Of a stretch of 16,123 nucleotides of DNA, positions 1 through 7,164 are shown one piece after another. Made by a program: the position numbers and the translations under genes. Location of the stretch: the NCBI GenBank assembly GCA_965602635.1, contig CBFCZU010000081.1:1-16123 (forward strand), in the 5' to 3' direction. This DNA is from CBFCZU01 sp965602635. GTDB lineage: Bacteria; Planctomycetota; Phycisphaerae; SM23-33. The notes below the pieces were generated by a model. The model saw only the letters and a program-made list of their open reading frames with translations. It did no database searches and was not told the origin of the DNA. The number at the start of each line of letters is the position of its first letter. Positions within the stretch are counted from its first letter, which is position 1.

Positions 1-55
1 CCCCTTCCGGGCGGTTCCTGCCGTTCGCCCCGGTGCCGGGGACGGCGGCCGGGCG

Positions 56-1480
56 TCAGCGAGGCGGTTTGGCTGCGGGCTTGGCCCGCTGGGCGGCGAG
101 CATCTCGGCCATGAGGCTGTACCACTGCGGCGTCTGGACCACCCCCGACGAAGGCAGCACGCGGATGGGGTAGTCCGGCAGGTCGATGACGGTGTCGTAG
201 TTCTTCCAGCAGCCGCGGATGTGGGTCTTCTGCTCGTTCGTCTCGCCCGGATCGACGCAGACGACCACGGCGTCGCAGCCGCGGCGGAGGACGCCGTTGA
301 TCGTGCCCCTGGGGTAGCGCAGGTAGCCCATGTACAGCACCATGTCGCCGTGGGGCAGTTGGCGCGAGAAGAGCCGCCAGTCGTAGCTGCGTCCGAAGTT
401 GAAGACGCGCGGCAGCTCCCTGGGCACGGCCGAGCCCGAGGCGTGGATGTGCCCGTCGCTGAGGATCCACACCATGCCGCCGCGCTTCATGGCCTCGACC
501 ATGCGTCCGGCCGCGAGCCGAACCTGCCCGCCCTGGGTGGCGCCGAAGGCGGCGATCTGCTGGCGGCAGATCCTCAGGTACTGGCGGCCGATCTTCCCGG
601 CGGGGATCGGCGGCACCTCGTACTTGGGATGGATGTGCTTGCCCTTGACGGATGCGTCCCACGCCCGCCCGTCCGGCTCCCAGTCGCTGGCGTATGTGGC
701 GAGGGTTTTTCCCTTCCGCGTGGCGGCGGCGATGATCTCGCCGTGGAAGGCCCACGCCAGGGCGGCGGTCGAGAGCTGCCCGAGAGCCAGGTCCGACATG
801 GAGCCGCCACTGGGCGCGCCGGTATCGACCATGTGCAGCTGGTCGCCCCAGGAGTAGCCGCTGAGGGCGGCGAGTGTGCGGCGGATCTGCGGCCAGTTGT
901 GCGAGGCCAGGTGGACGACCATCGCCTGCCCGAACCGCTGGCGGTGGCCGGCGGCGACGTAGCTGGGCCTGGCGTATCGCAGGGGCGCGTCGTGTGGGCG
1001 GAAGCGCCCGATGAGCAGCACGTCGTTGGGCCCGAGCTTCTCGCCCTTCCACGGCAGCGTGAACGGGAACCCGCCGGCCCGGTAGTGCAGCTCCTCGGCG
1101 AAGCCATCGTTGCCGGCGGCGTAGAGCGTCCCGCCGGCCATGAGCCGTTCGGCGGCGGCCTCGGCGGCCGGGGCGAGCGTCTTGGCCATCGGCTCGGCGC
1201 GCTCGAGCCAGTCAACGGCGGCCTGGCAGATGGCCTCGGTCATGCCATCGGCCGGCCGGGTGGCGGTCGCCGGGCGGGTCGCCGCGGGGAAGGCATAGAC
1301 TTGCGGATTCCCGCGCGGCCGCCACCGCGCCGGCCGAGACCGCGGGCGGCGCCAGCGTCTCGACGTCGGGCGCGACGAGCCCCGCTGCGACTGACCTGTC
1401 CCCGCGCTGGGGGCGCTGGCAAGGACGAAACATGCAACGCAAAGCCCCGCCAAACCGGCAACTGCAATACGACGAATCAT
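56..1480 (-). CDS. Secreted protein with two SIS-like (sugar isomerase fold) domains
   Basis: The preferred start is the ATG at 1480 (474 aa), with AGGAG five bases upstream; an in-frame ATG at 1507 has no comparable site. Residues 1-27 form a signal peptide (MIRR, hydrophobic core, ASAPSAG). Residues 28-80 are an Arg-, Thr- and Pro-rich linker ending PAATRPATATRPADG. The rest resembles two tandem SIS folds. The first (about 85-240) has AAERLMAGGTLYAAGNDG, like the GGrilxxGNGGS loop of phosphosugar isomerases. The second (about 320-460) has AMKRGGMVWILSDGHIHASG and ends GVVQTPQWYSLMAEML, like a terminal SIS helix. SIS domains bind phosphosugars in the cytoplasm, so an exported copy is odd, and substrate and activity are unknown. 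It lies 122 bases downstream of the GH4 gene on the same strand and may be co-expressed with it. SIS assignment is by motif resemblance only. Confidence 0.75.
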   Translation of the reverse strand: MIRRIAVAGLAGLCVACFVLASAPSAGTGQSQRGSSRPTSRRWRRPRSRPARWRPRGNPQVYAFPAATRPATATRPADGMTEAICQAAVDWLERAEPMAKTLAPAAEAAAERLMAGGTLYAAGNDGFAEELHYRAGGFPFTLPWKGEKLGPNDVLLIGRFRPHDAPLRYARPSYVAAGHRQRFGQAMVVHLASHNWPQIRRTLAALSGYSWGDQLHMVDTGAPSGGSMSDLALGQLSTAALAWAFHGEIIAAATRKGKTLATYASDWEPDGRAWDASVKGKHIHPKYEVPPIPAGKIGRQYLRICRQQIAAFGATQGGQVRLAAGRMVEAMKRGGMVWILSDGHIHASGSAVPRELPRVFNFGRSYDWRLFSRQLPHGDMVLYMGYLRYPRGTINGVLRRGCDAVVVCVDPGETNEQKTHIRGCWKNYDTVIDLPDYPIRVLPSSGVVQTPQWYSLMAEMLAAQRAKPAAKPPR

Positions 1481-1602
1481 GGACACTCCTGCATGCCGCC
1501 GGCTCACGGACCTTTCGTCACGCTCTGACCAGGGCAGTTACCCGGAATCCGCCGGGCACGGCGAGCCGGCGAAAATCACAACTGACCTTAATGGAACCCG
1601 CC

Positions 1603-3012
1603 TCACCCCCGGAGGTATTGCGGGATAAGTTCGCCGTGGGCGCCGATCATCTCGTCCACGAGCCGGCGGATCTTCGGCAGCGACAGGCTGGCGGCCGTGT
1701 TCGGATCCAGCATCGCGGCGTGATACAGGTGCTCGCGGCTTTGTTCGAGTATCGCCCGGACGGTGAGGTCCTGGACGTTGACGTTGGTGCGGATCATGGC
1801 CGCGATCTGGGGCGGCAGCTCGCCCACGGGCGTCGGGCGGAAGTCTCCCCCGAGGGCCACGCACGGCACCTCGACGCAGCAGTCGCCGGGCACGTTCGAG
1901 ATCAGCGCCCCGCCGCGGTTGTGGACGTTGCCGTTGAAGACGTAGGGGCCGCCCGTCTCCATGGCGTTGACGATCCGCGAGGCGTACTCGGCGCTGACCG
2001 GCTCGTCGGGGCCGACGAACGCCTCGCCGGCTGCGGCGCGCCGCTTGTAGTCCTGGAAGGTCCGCTCGAGATCCTCGCAGGTGCCGATGTACGCCCCCGG
2101 GCGGAGGGCGAGCCGCTCGACCTCCTCGTCCAGGTGCAGGAACCAGGGCAGGTACTCGGAGATGTGCCCGGAGGTCTCGGTCATGAAATATCCGAACCGG
2201 TCCATAAGTTCGAGTCGGACGGCCTCGAGCCGCCGGAGCCGCTCGTCGCGCCCGGCCTGGCGCAGCAGCGGGTAGAGGTCCTCGGAGCCGCGCCGGAACT
2301 CCAGGAACGCGGCCATGTGGTTGATGCCCGCACAGAGCGTGTGGACCGTCTCGTCGAAGGTGCACTCGTGGTAGAAGTCCATGAACGACGTGCCGCCCGG
2401 CTCGTGGCCGCCGCCGCGGGAGTCGAGGATTTTCCCGGCCCGGTCGGGCCCCATTTCGGCGAGCCGCGCGAGCATGATCATCCGCCCGCGGGTGTAGCGG
2501 ACGCCGTGGCAGAGCCCGACCACGCGGACGTCGCTTGCCCGGCTGATGCCGAGCACGTGCATCGCCATGGGGTTGGTGTAAGTCACCAGCAGGGCGTCGG
2601 GGGCGAGCTGCTCGATGTCGCGGACCATCTCGAGGACGACCGGCAGCGAGCGGACGGTCCGGAAGATCCCGCCCATGCAGAGCGTGTCGCCGATGACCTG
2701 CCTGACGCCGAAGGTCTCGGGCACGAGCAGGTCGGTCTTGGTGGCCTCGAACCCGCCCACGCCGATGGTGTTGATTACGTAGTCGGCCCCCTCGATGGCC
2801 TCGCGCCGGTCGGCGGTGGTCTCGACCGTCGCGCCCGCGCCGCGGGTGCGGCTGATCGACTCGGCCATCGTCCCCGCCACCGCCAGCCGGTCGGCGTCGA
2901 TGTCTATGAGCGAGAAGTGCGTCTCCTTCAGGGCGCCGAAGGAGAGGATGTCGGAAATCAGGTTCCTGCTGAACACCATCGATCCGGCGCCGACGATCGC
3001 GATCTTGGGCAC
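1603..3012 (-). CDS. Glycoside hydrolase family 4 (alpha-galactosidase/alpha-glucosidase/galacturonidase type)
   Basis: GH4 enzymes cleave glycosides by an NAD+- and Mn2+-dependent oxidation-elimination mechanism in the cytoplasm. The start is GTG at 3012, seven bases after AGGAG, giving MPKIAIVGAGSMVF with the NAD-binding GxGS loop at residues 8-11; 469 aa is a usual family length. Further marks are IGVGG (83-87), YTNPMA (145-150), metal-ligand Cys168 in GLCHG, and AGINH with His232, followed by GSEDLYPLLR. About 64 residues separate Cys168 and His232, more than in the GH4 proteins I know, because of a Gly/His-containing stretch at roughly 182-218. The usual aromatic in NHMAW is Ala (NHMAAF). 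I cannot choose between alpha-galactosidase, alpha-glucosidase and alpha-galacturonidase. The gene is divergent from xer across 141 bases and precedes the SIS-protein gene. Confidence 0.9.
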   Translation of the reverse strand: MPKIAIVGAGSMVFSRNLISDILSFGALKETHFSLIDIDADRLAVAGTMAESISRTRGAGATVETTADRREAIEGADYVINTIGVGGFEATKTDLLVPETFGVRQVIGDTLCMGGIFRTVRSLPVVLEMVRDIEQLAPDALLVTYTNPMAMHVLGISRASDVRVVGLCHGVRYTRGRMIMLARLAEMGPDRAGKILDSRGGGHEPGGTSFMDFYHECTFDETVHTLCAGINHMAAFLEFRRGSEDLYPLLRQAGRDERLRRLEAVRLELMDRFGYFMTETSGHISEYLPWFLHLDEEVERLALRPGAYIGTCEDLERTFQDYKRRAAAGEAFVGPDEPVSAEYASRIVNAMETGGPYVFNGNVHNRGGALISNVPGDCCVEVPCVALGGDFRPTPVGELPPQIAAMIRTNVNVQDLTVRAILEQSREHLYHAAMLDPNTAASLSLPKIRRLVDEMIGAHGELIPQYLRG

Positions 3013-3113
3013 GGGGACACTCCTGTCAGGGTCGCTGCCAAGGCCGAGAGGATATCCAAACCGCGGCATGAACGCCAGGGGCGCCCTCGCGGGGCAGGTG
3101 CTCGTCCCGCGGC

Positions 3114-3142
3114 GGCGGGCAGGGCGCCTAAAGCCTGCCGCC
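3114..3142 (+). other. Hairpin abutting the xer ribosome-binding site
   Basis: The arm GGCGG(G)CAGG at 3114-3123 pairs with CCTGCCGCC at 3134-3142, with one bulged G and a 10-base loop. The 3' arm ends one base before the GGGAG ribosome-binding site at 3144-3148. In the mRNA this stem could affect translation initiation, but chance GC-rich pairing is not excluded. Confidence 0.35.
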
Positions 3143-3153
3143 CGGGAGCGTCG

Positions 3154-4251
3154 ATGGAACCAATGTCGCCCAAGCCATTTGGAACGCACATGGTCATCCT
3201 CCCGGTCATCGGCGAGTTTCTGGAGTACCTGGACCAGCAGCGGAACTTCTCCGCCCACACGATCCGGGGCTACCAGATCGACCTTCGGCAGTTCTGCCGT
3301 TTCCTGGCGGGCGGGGCGTCGCCAACGGCCGAGGCGCTCGACACCGATGAAGGGCAGGGGGGCCTGGCCCCGCGGCCGCTGACCCGCCGGCTGCTGACAA
3401 CCACCCCCACCGACATGCGGGCGTTCCTGGCGGCCTTGCGCAGCGCAGGCTACTCCAAGTCCACCGTCGCCCGGAAGCTTGCGACTCTGCGGAGCTTCTA
3501 CAAGTCGCTCATCCGGCGCGGCAAGCTGGACACCTCGCCCGTGGCGGTGGTCCGTACGCCCAAGAAGGACAAGCGGCTGCCGAGCTGTCTCGACGAGGCC
3601 CAGGTCGAGGCGTTGCTCTCGGCCCCGGCGGAGGCGGCCCAGGCCGCGGCGCCGGACAACGGCGGGGGCCGGCCGATCGTCGTGCTGCTGTCCATGCGCG
3701 ACACGGCCATCCTGGAGACCATCTACTCCGCCGGGCTGAGGATCAGCGAGCTGGTGGGGCTCAACGACGAGGACATCGAGCCGATCGGCGGGACGCTCCG
3801 CGTGCGCGGCAAGGGCAAGATCGAGCGGATCGTCCCCCTGGGCTCAAAGGCCGCCGATGCCATAGAGGCGTACCTCGACCAGCGCGGGCGAGCCTTCAGC
3901 GCCGCGCCCGGCCAAGCCGCAAAGGCCGCAGGGCAGGGGCGGCCGCTGTTCGTCAACAAGCACGGCGGCCGGATAACCGCACGGTCTGTCCGGCGGAACC
4001 TTGGCAAGTACATCCGCCAGGCGGCCCTGCCGGCCGACGTCACCCCGCACACGCTCCGTCACAGCTTCGCCACACACATGCTCAACCGCGGCGCCGACCT
4101 GCGGAGCGTACAGGAGCTGCTCGGCCACAAGAGCATCTCGACCACCCAGATCTACACCCACCTGACCACCGCCCGGCTCAAGGCCGTCTATGGCAAGGCA
4201 CACCCAATGGCAAAGAAGGGCTGGACGAAGACTGCCCGCCCGAGCGGCTAA
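3154..4251 (+). CDS. xerC: Tyrosine recombinase, XerC/XerD type
   Basis: This is a site-specific recombinase that, in the XerCD system, resolves chromosome dimers at dif. The reading frame stays open far upstream, but the credible start is ATG 3154 with GGGAG at 3144-3148 (365 aa). ATG 3163 and ATG 3190 are alternatives. The N-terminal core-binding domain (about 15-135: EFLEYLDQQRNFSAHTIRGY) is followed by the catalytic domain with the full active-site set: Arg196 (AGLRISEL), Lys220/Lys222 (GKGKIERI), His299 and Arg302 (HTLRHSFATHML), His325 (LGHKS), Tyr334 (QIYTHL). It is longer than the roughly 300 aa of standard XerC because of acidic or Ala-rich loops near residues 50-85, 150-175 and 245-265. 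No phage or integron genes are nearby, so a housekeeping Xer is likelier than an element integrase. XerC versus XerD is not resolved. Its stop overlaps the arfB stop by three bases. Confidence 0.9.
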   Translation: MEPMSPKPFGTHMVILPVIGEFLEYLDQQRNFSAHTIRGYQIDLRQFCRFLAGGASPTAEALDTDEGQGGLAPRPLTRRLLTTTPTDMRAFLAALRSAGYSKSTVARKLATLRSFYKSLIRRGKLDTSPVAVVRTPKKDKRLPSCLDEAQVEALLSAPAEAAQAAAPDNGGGRPIVVLLSMRDTAILETIYSAGLRISELVGLNDEDIEPIGGTLRVRGKGKIERIVPLGSKAADAIEAYLDQRGRAFSAAPGQAAKAAGQGRPLFVNKHGGRITARSVRRNLGKYIRQAALPADVTPHTLRHSFATHMLNRGADLRSVQELLGHKSISTTQIYTHLTTARLKAVYGKAHPMAKKGWTKTARPSG

Positions 4252-4673
4252 TCTTCGCCCCCGGCGAGGGGTTTGCGCAGGCGCTTGGCCTGGCTCTGGC
4301 GGCGCTTGGCCTCGAGGCGGCGCTGCCTGGAGGCGAGGGTAGGCCTGGTCCTGCGGCGGGTCTTGGGCTTGCTAGCCGCCCTGACGATCAGCTTCACCAG
4401 CCGGTCGAGCGCGTCCCTGCGGTTGCGCTCCTGAGTGCGGAAGCGGCGGGCCTCGACGATCAGCACCCCGTCGGCGGTGATCCGCTTTCCCGCCAGGCGA
4501 ATGAGGCGCTCGCGGACGTCATCCGGCAGGGACGGGCAGTTCGCCACGTCGAAGCGGAGCTGCACGGCCGTGGCTACCTTGTTGACGTTCTGCCCCCCTG
4601 GCCCCGACGAGCGGACGAAGTCCTCCTGGATCTCGCGCTCGTCAATCGCGATGGCGTCGGTGACGCGAATCAT
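4248..4673 (-). CDS. arfB: Alternative ribosome-rescue factor / peptidyl-tRNA hydrolase ArfB
   Basis: ArfB (YaeJ) enters the A site of ribosomes stalled on non-stop mRNA and hydrolyses the peptidyl-tRNA. The 141-aa protein is of normal family length. It has the catalytic GGQ at residues 26-28 within RSSGPGGQNVNKV, the typical class-I release-factor-like motif. From about residue 100 there is a strongly basic tail (KPKTRRRTRPTLASRQRR and onward), the part that occupies the empty mRNA channel in ArfB and separates it from full release factors. ATG 4673 has no clear Shine-Dalgarno. The gene is last in the minus-strand run behind the isomerase gene (71-base gap) and converges on xer with overlapping stop codons. 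Confidence 0.92.
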   Translation of the reverse strand: MIRVTDAIAIDEREIQEDFVRSSGPGGQNVNKVATAVQLRFDVANCPSLPDDVRERLIRLAGKRITADGVLIVEARRFRTQERNRRDALDRLVKLIVRAASKPKTRRRTRPTLASRQRRLEAKRRQSQAKRLRKPLAGGED

Positions 4674-4744
4674 GCCGTCAGCCTATCGGCACGGGCCGTC
4701 TCGGGCAATCGCCGGAAGGCCTCTGCCGACCGGCCGGCCTGGGA

Positions 4745-5569
4745 TTACTCCTGCCCGTTGGCTATGCGGACTATGCGTGCGAGCCGATCGGCCACTCCCT
4801 CGTCAAGCAGTTGGCGGAGGCGCTCGGCCGGATAGAACACCTCCAGCATGAACGTCCCGTCGTAGCCGACCTCACGCAGGGCCCCGGCCAGGCCGTCGGC
4901 GTCGATCGTCCCGAGGGTGAGCAGCTCGTGCTCGTCGGCCTCGCCTGAATTGTCGGAGATGTGTGTGTAGATCATCTGGCCGCGGGTCTGCCCGACGGCC
5001 TCGACCGCGTCGCCGACCATGTTGGCGTGTCCGGAATCGAAGCACATGCCCGTGTTGGGGGCCGCCACCTCGGTGAGGACGTCGGCCAGCTCCGCCACGT
5101 CGTAGCCAAGGACGTGGTAGCCGGGGAGGTTCTCGAAGGCGTACTCGATCCCGCAGGTGGAGCCGAACTCCCCCAGCTCGGCGATGGACTTCCTGAGCTG
5201 GGTGAGGCGGACTTTGTGTTCGGCCTCACCGACGCCCCCCTCGCGGATCGTGCCGCAGTGCACCACGACCAGCTTCCCGCCGAGGGCCTCGCAGAGCTCG
5301 GCCTCGCGCTTGAACGTCTCGACCGCGAACTGGCGGGCAAGCTCGTCCGGACAGGATGGGTCGAACTCCTCGCCGAAGAGCCCGTGGAGGCTGTCGCAGG
5401 GCATCCCCCCGGCGGCGATGGCGTCCTTCATCTGGCCCACGGAGACGTTGCTGCCGCGGTTGCGGTAGGCCTGGACCACCTCGCACCCGAAGCTGCGCCA
5501 ACACCCGAGCCATTCAGCCGGGTCGAACTCGTCAAACCCAACGGCCGCTACCGTGCCCAGTCGTATCAT
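4745..5569 (-). CDS. Sugar phosphate isomerase/epimerase (xylose isomerase-like TIM barrel)
   Basis: This 274-aa protein of the AP_endonuc_2 / xylose-isomerase-like TIM-barrel family is predicted to act in the cytoplasm on a small sugar or polyol. Strand-end motifs typical of the divalent-metal centre are visible: Glu146 (AFENLPG), Asp178 and His181 (CFDSGHAN), His203 (YTHISDNSG) and Glu243 (FMLEVFY). An earlier strand carries VVVHCG (101-106). ATG 5569 starts eight bases after the mcsB stop, and AGAGG spans that stop codon, so it is probably translated from the mcsAB message. I cannot name the substrate. Other members of the fold include hydroxypyruvate isomerase, inosose dehydratase and endonuclease IV; the latter's larger set of zinc ligands is not evident. 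Confidence 0.85.
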   Translation of the reverse strand: MIRLGTVAAVGFDEFDPAEWLGCWRSFGCEVVQAYRNRGSNVSVGQMKDAIAAGGMPCDSLHGLFGEEFDPSCPDELARQFAVETFKREAELCEALGGKLVVVHCGTIREGGVGEAEHKVRLTQLRKSIAELGEFGSTCGIEYAFENLPGYHVLGYDVAELADVLTEVAAPNTGMCFDSGHANMVGDAVEAVGQTRGQMIYTHISDNSGEADEHELLTLGTIDADGLAGALREVGYDGTFMLEVFYPAERLRQLLDEGVADRLARIVRIANGQE

Positions 5570-5577
5570 GCCGGCCT

Positions 5578-6651
5578 CTATTCAGCTTCCGGTTTGAGAG
5601 AGCCCAGTTTCCGGCGGACGAGGTTCGCCCTCGCCTCGCCCCGCTCGGCCGGTGCCATGCCCGGCTTGTCGTGGAGCACTTGCAGATGCCCCGGCTGGGC
5701 CAGCAGCGACAGCTCGTTGATCGTTTCGGCCGAGACGCCGTCGGCGATCCCCAGGCTTAGCCCAAGCCGCACATGGCTCAGCAGGTACATGGTCTCCTCC
5801 GAGGAGATCAGCCTGGCGGCGGAAAGCGTTGCCAGGGCGCGGTGCACCTTGTCGGCCAGCGCGACGCGGCGATTCTTCAGCAGGGCCTCGCGGGCGCGCC
5901 GCTCGTACTCGATGATCCCCGGTACGATCTGCTCCTTGAACTCGTGGACGATCTGCTCCTCCGCCTTGCCCAGTGTCGCCTGGTTGGATACCTGGAAGAG
6001 GTCTCCCACGGCCTCGGTGCCCTCGCCATAGAGCCCCCGCACGGCCAGGTGCATGTCCCGGGCGGCGCGGAGCGCCTTTTCGATCTGCCCGGTCATCTTC
6101 AGGGCGGGCAGGTGGAGCATGACGCTGACCCGAAGGGCCGTGCCCACGTTCGTGGGGCAGGCAGTCAGGTATCCGAAGCGGCTGGAGAAGGCAAAGCTCA
6201 GCCGCTCTTCGAGCAGCTCGTCGAGGCGGCGGATCTCCGAATAGCAGGAGTCCAGTTGCAGCCCGCCGCGAAGCACCTGCACGCGGAGGTGGTCTTCCTC
6301 GTTGACCATGACGGCGACGCTTTCGCCACCGGCTACGGCCACGCCCCGCGGCCCGGTGGCGTCGGCGTGCTGGCGGGAGATCAGGTGGCGCTCCACGAGG
6401 ATGAGCCTGTCCAGCGGGTCGGCATTCTCCACGTCCACGTACAGCATTTCGCCCGGCAGGGGGGTCTTCACCAGCATGCCCCGGAGCTGCTCGGCGATCT
6501 CGCGCTGCTGGCTGCTGCTGCAGCGGCTCAGGAAGGGCATTCCCGCCAGGTTACGCGCCAGGCGAACGCGCGAGGAGACGACCACGTTGCTCAGCGGGCC
6601 CGTCCCCTTGAGCCACTCGGCGAGCCGGCGTGTCAGGTCGGCGAGGTTCAC
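5578..6651 (-). CDS. mcsB: Protein arginine kinase McsB
   Basis: McsB phosphorylates protein arginines; in Firmicutes phosphoarginine marks proteins for ClpCP degradation. The start is GTG 6651 preceded by GGAGG, giving 357 aa, a normal length. The frame stays open upstream but that part is antisense or out of frame to mcsA. Phosphagen-kinase features are present: SSRVRLARN (26-34), NEEDH (117-121), catalytic Cys165 in TACPTNVGT, and GLYGEGTEAVGDLFQVSNQ (206-224). The C-terminal motif known as RDxxRA in Bacillus/Geobacillus McsB, which forms the allosteric phosphoarginine pocket, reads RGEARA at 337-342. Its aspartate is therefore glycine at the same residue number. GTG overlaps the mcsA stop as GTGA, implying translational coupling. 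No ctsR or clpC lies in the window. Confidence 0.95.
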   Translation of the reverse strand: MNLADLTRRLAEWLKGTGPLSNVVVSSRVRLARNLAGMPFLSRCSSSQQREIAEQLRGMLVKTPLPGEMLYVDVENADPLDRLILVERHLISRQHADATGPRGVAVAGGESVAVMVNEEDHLRVQVLRGGLQLDSCYSEIRRLDELLEERLSFAFSSRFGYLTACPTNVGTALRVSVMLHLPALKMTGQIEKALRAARDMHLAVRGLYGEGTEAVGDLFQVSNQATLGKAEEQIVHEFKEQIVPGIIEYERRAREALLKNRRVALADKVHRALATLSAARLISSEETMYLLSHVRLGLSLGIADGVSAETINELSLLAQPGHLQVLHDKPGMAPAERGEARANLVRRKLGSLKPEAE

Positions 6652-7136
6652 AGTCCCTCCAGATCCTTGATGCGGTCGCGAATCCGGGCGGCCAGCTCGT
6701 AGTCCTCGCCCGCGACCGCCTCCTTCAACTGCCCGCGGAGCTGCAGCAGCTCGTTCTGCCTGCGCTCCTTGTCGGCGGCGTTGGAGGGAACCTTGCCGGC
6801 ATGGACGGTGGCCCCCTCGTGTGCCCGCTCGAGCAGCGGCACCAGCACGTCCTCGAAGGCCTGGTAGTCGTTGGGGCAGCCCAGCAGCCCGTTCTGGCGG
6901 AACTCCAGGAAGGTTATCCCGCAGACGTCGCAGCGCAGCTCGCTGAGCTCCTTGCCCGCCGCCGACTGGAGGACCAGCTCCTCCAGGAGCTGGGAAATGG
7001 GCAGCTGGGCCTTGATGGTAATCCCCTCGGCGGCGGCGCATTCCTCGCAGAGGTGACGCTCGACCTTCTGCCCGTCGGCGATCTCGGTCAGGTGGACGGT
7101 GGCTTCGCGGTCACAGTTTTCGCACTTGAATTTCAT
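6648..7136 (-). CDS. mcsA: McsA, zinc-finger/UVR-motif activator of McsB
   Basis: McsA binds McsB and stimulates its arginine-kinase activity. The 162-aa protein opens with MKFKCENC and has paired cysteines at 5/8, 30/33 and 69/72, then Cys87. The usual partner of Cys87 in CxxC is Asp90 (GCPNDYQAF), so the second finger would be CCC-D or metal-free. From memory, similar GCPxDY versions occur in non-Firmicute McsA-like proteins. The C-terminal part (about 122-160, QLRGQLKEAVAGEDYELAARIRDRI) is a UVR domain, as in UvrB/UvrC and ClpC partners. ATG 7136 is preceded by a weak GGAAG. A promoter candidate lies at 7165-7194, and the gene is coupled to mcsB by GTGA. Confidence 0.93.
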   Translation of the reverse strand: MKFKCENCDREATVHLTEIADGQKVERHLCEECAAAEGITIKAQLPISQLLEELVLQSAAGKELSELRCDVCGITFLEFRQNGLLGCPNDYQAFEDVLVPLLERAHEGATVHAGKVPSNAADKERRQNELLQLRGQLKEAVAGEDYELAARIRDRIKDLEGL

Positions 7137-7164
7137 TCTGCCGCTTCCGTCGCGCCGGGCACCT

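Noticed and set aside
28..41. CCCCG-GTGC-CGGGG hairpin downstream of the SIS-like gene as a terminator
   Set aside because: No T tract on either strand, short stem, and GC-rich composition makes it likely by chance.
1260..1400. Arg-rich segment of the SIS-like secreted protein as a double frameshift, since another frame reads Ala/Val-rich
   Set aside because: The main frame flows from the signal peptide into a TRPATATRP linker, and the other secreted protein in the window has a similar Arg/Pro-rich linker, so no frameshift is needed.
1432..3153. Open frame of 574 codons continuous with xer, antisense to the GH4 gene
   Set aside because: It is stop-free because of the high GC content; it lacks recognisable domains and covers a clear GH4 gene. 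The xer start with a ribosome-binding site is at 3154.
4674..4744. TTGCCC-17-TAGGCT promoter just before arfB
   Set aside because: The -10 box matches only three of six positions and the gene can be read through from the isomerase gene.
5578..7041. 487-codon version of mcsB starting inside mcsA
   Set aside because: The extra 130 residues are Arg/Gly-rich out-of-frame reading of mcsA; GTG 6651 with GGAGG gives the normal McsB length and N-terminus.
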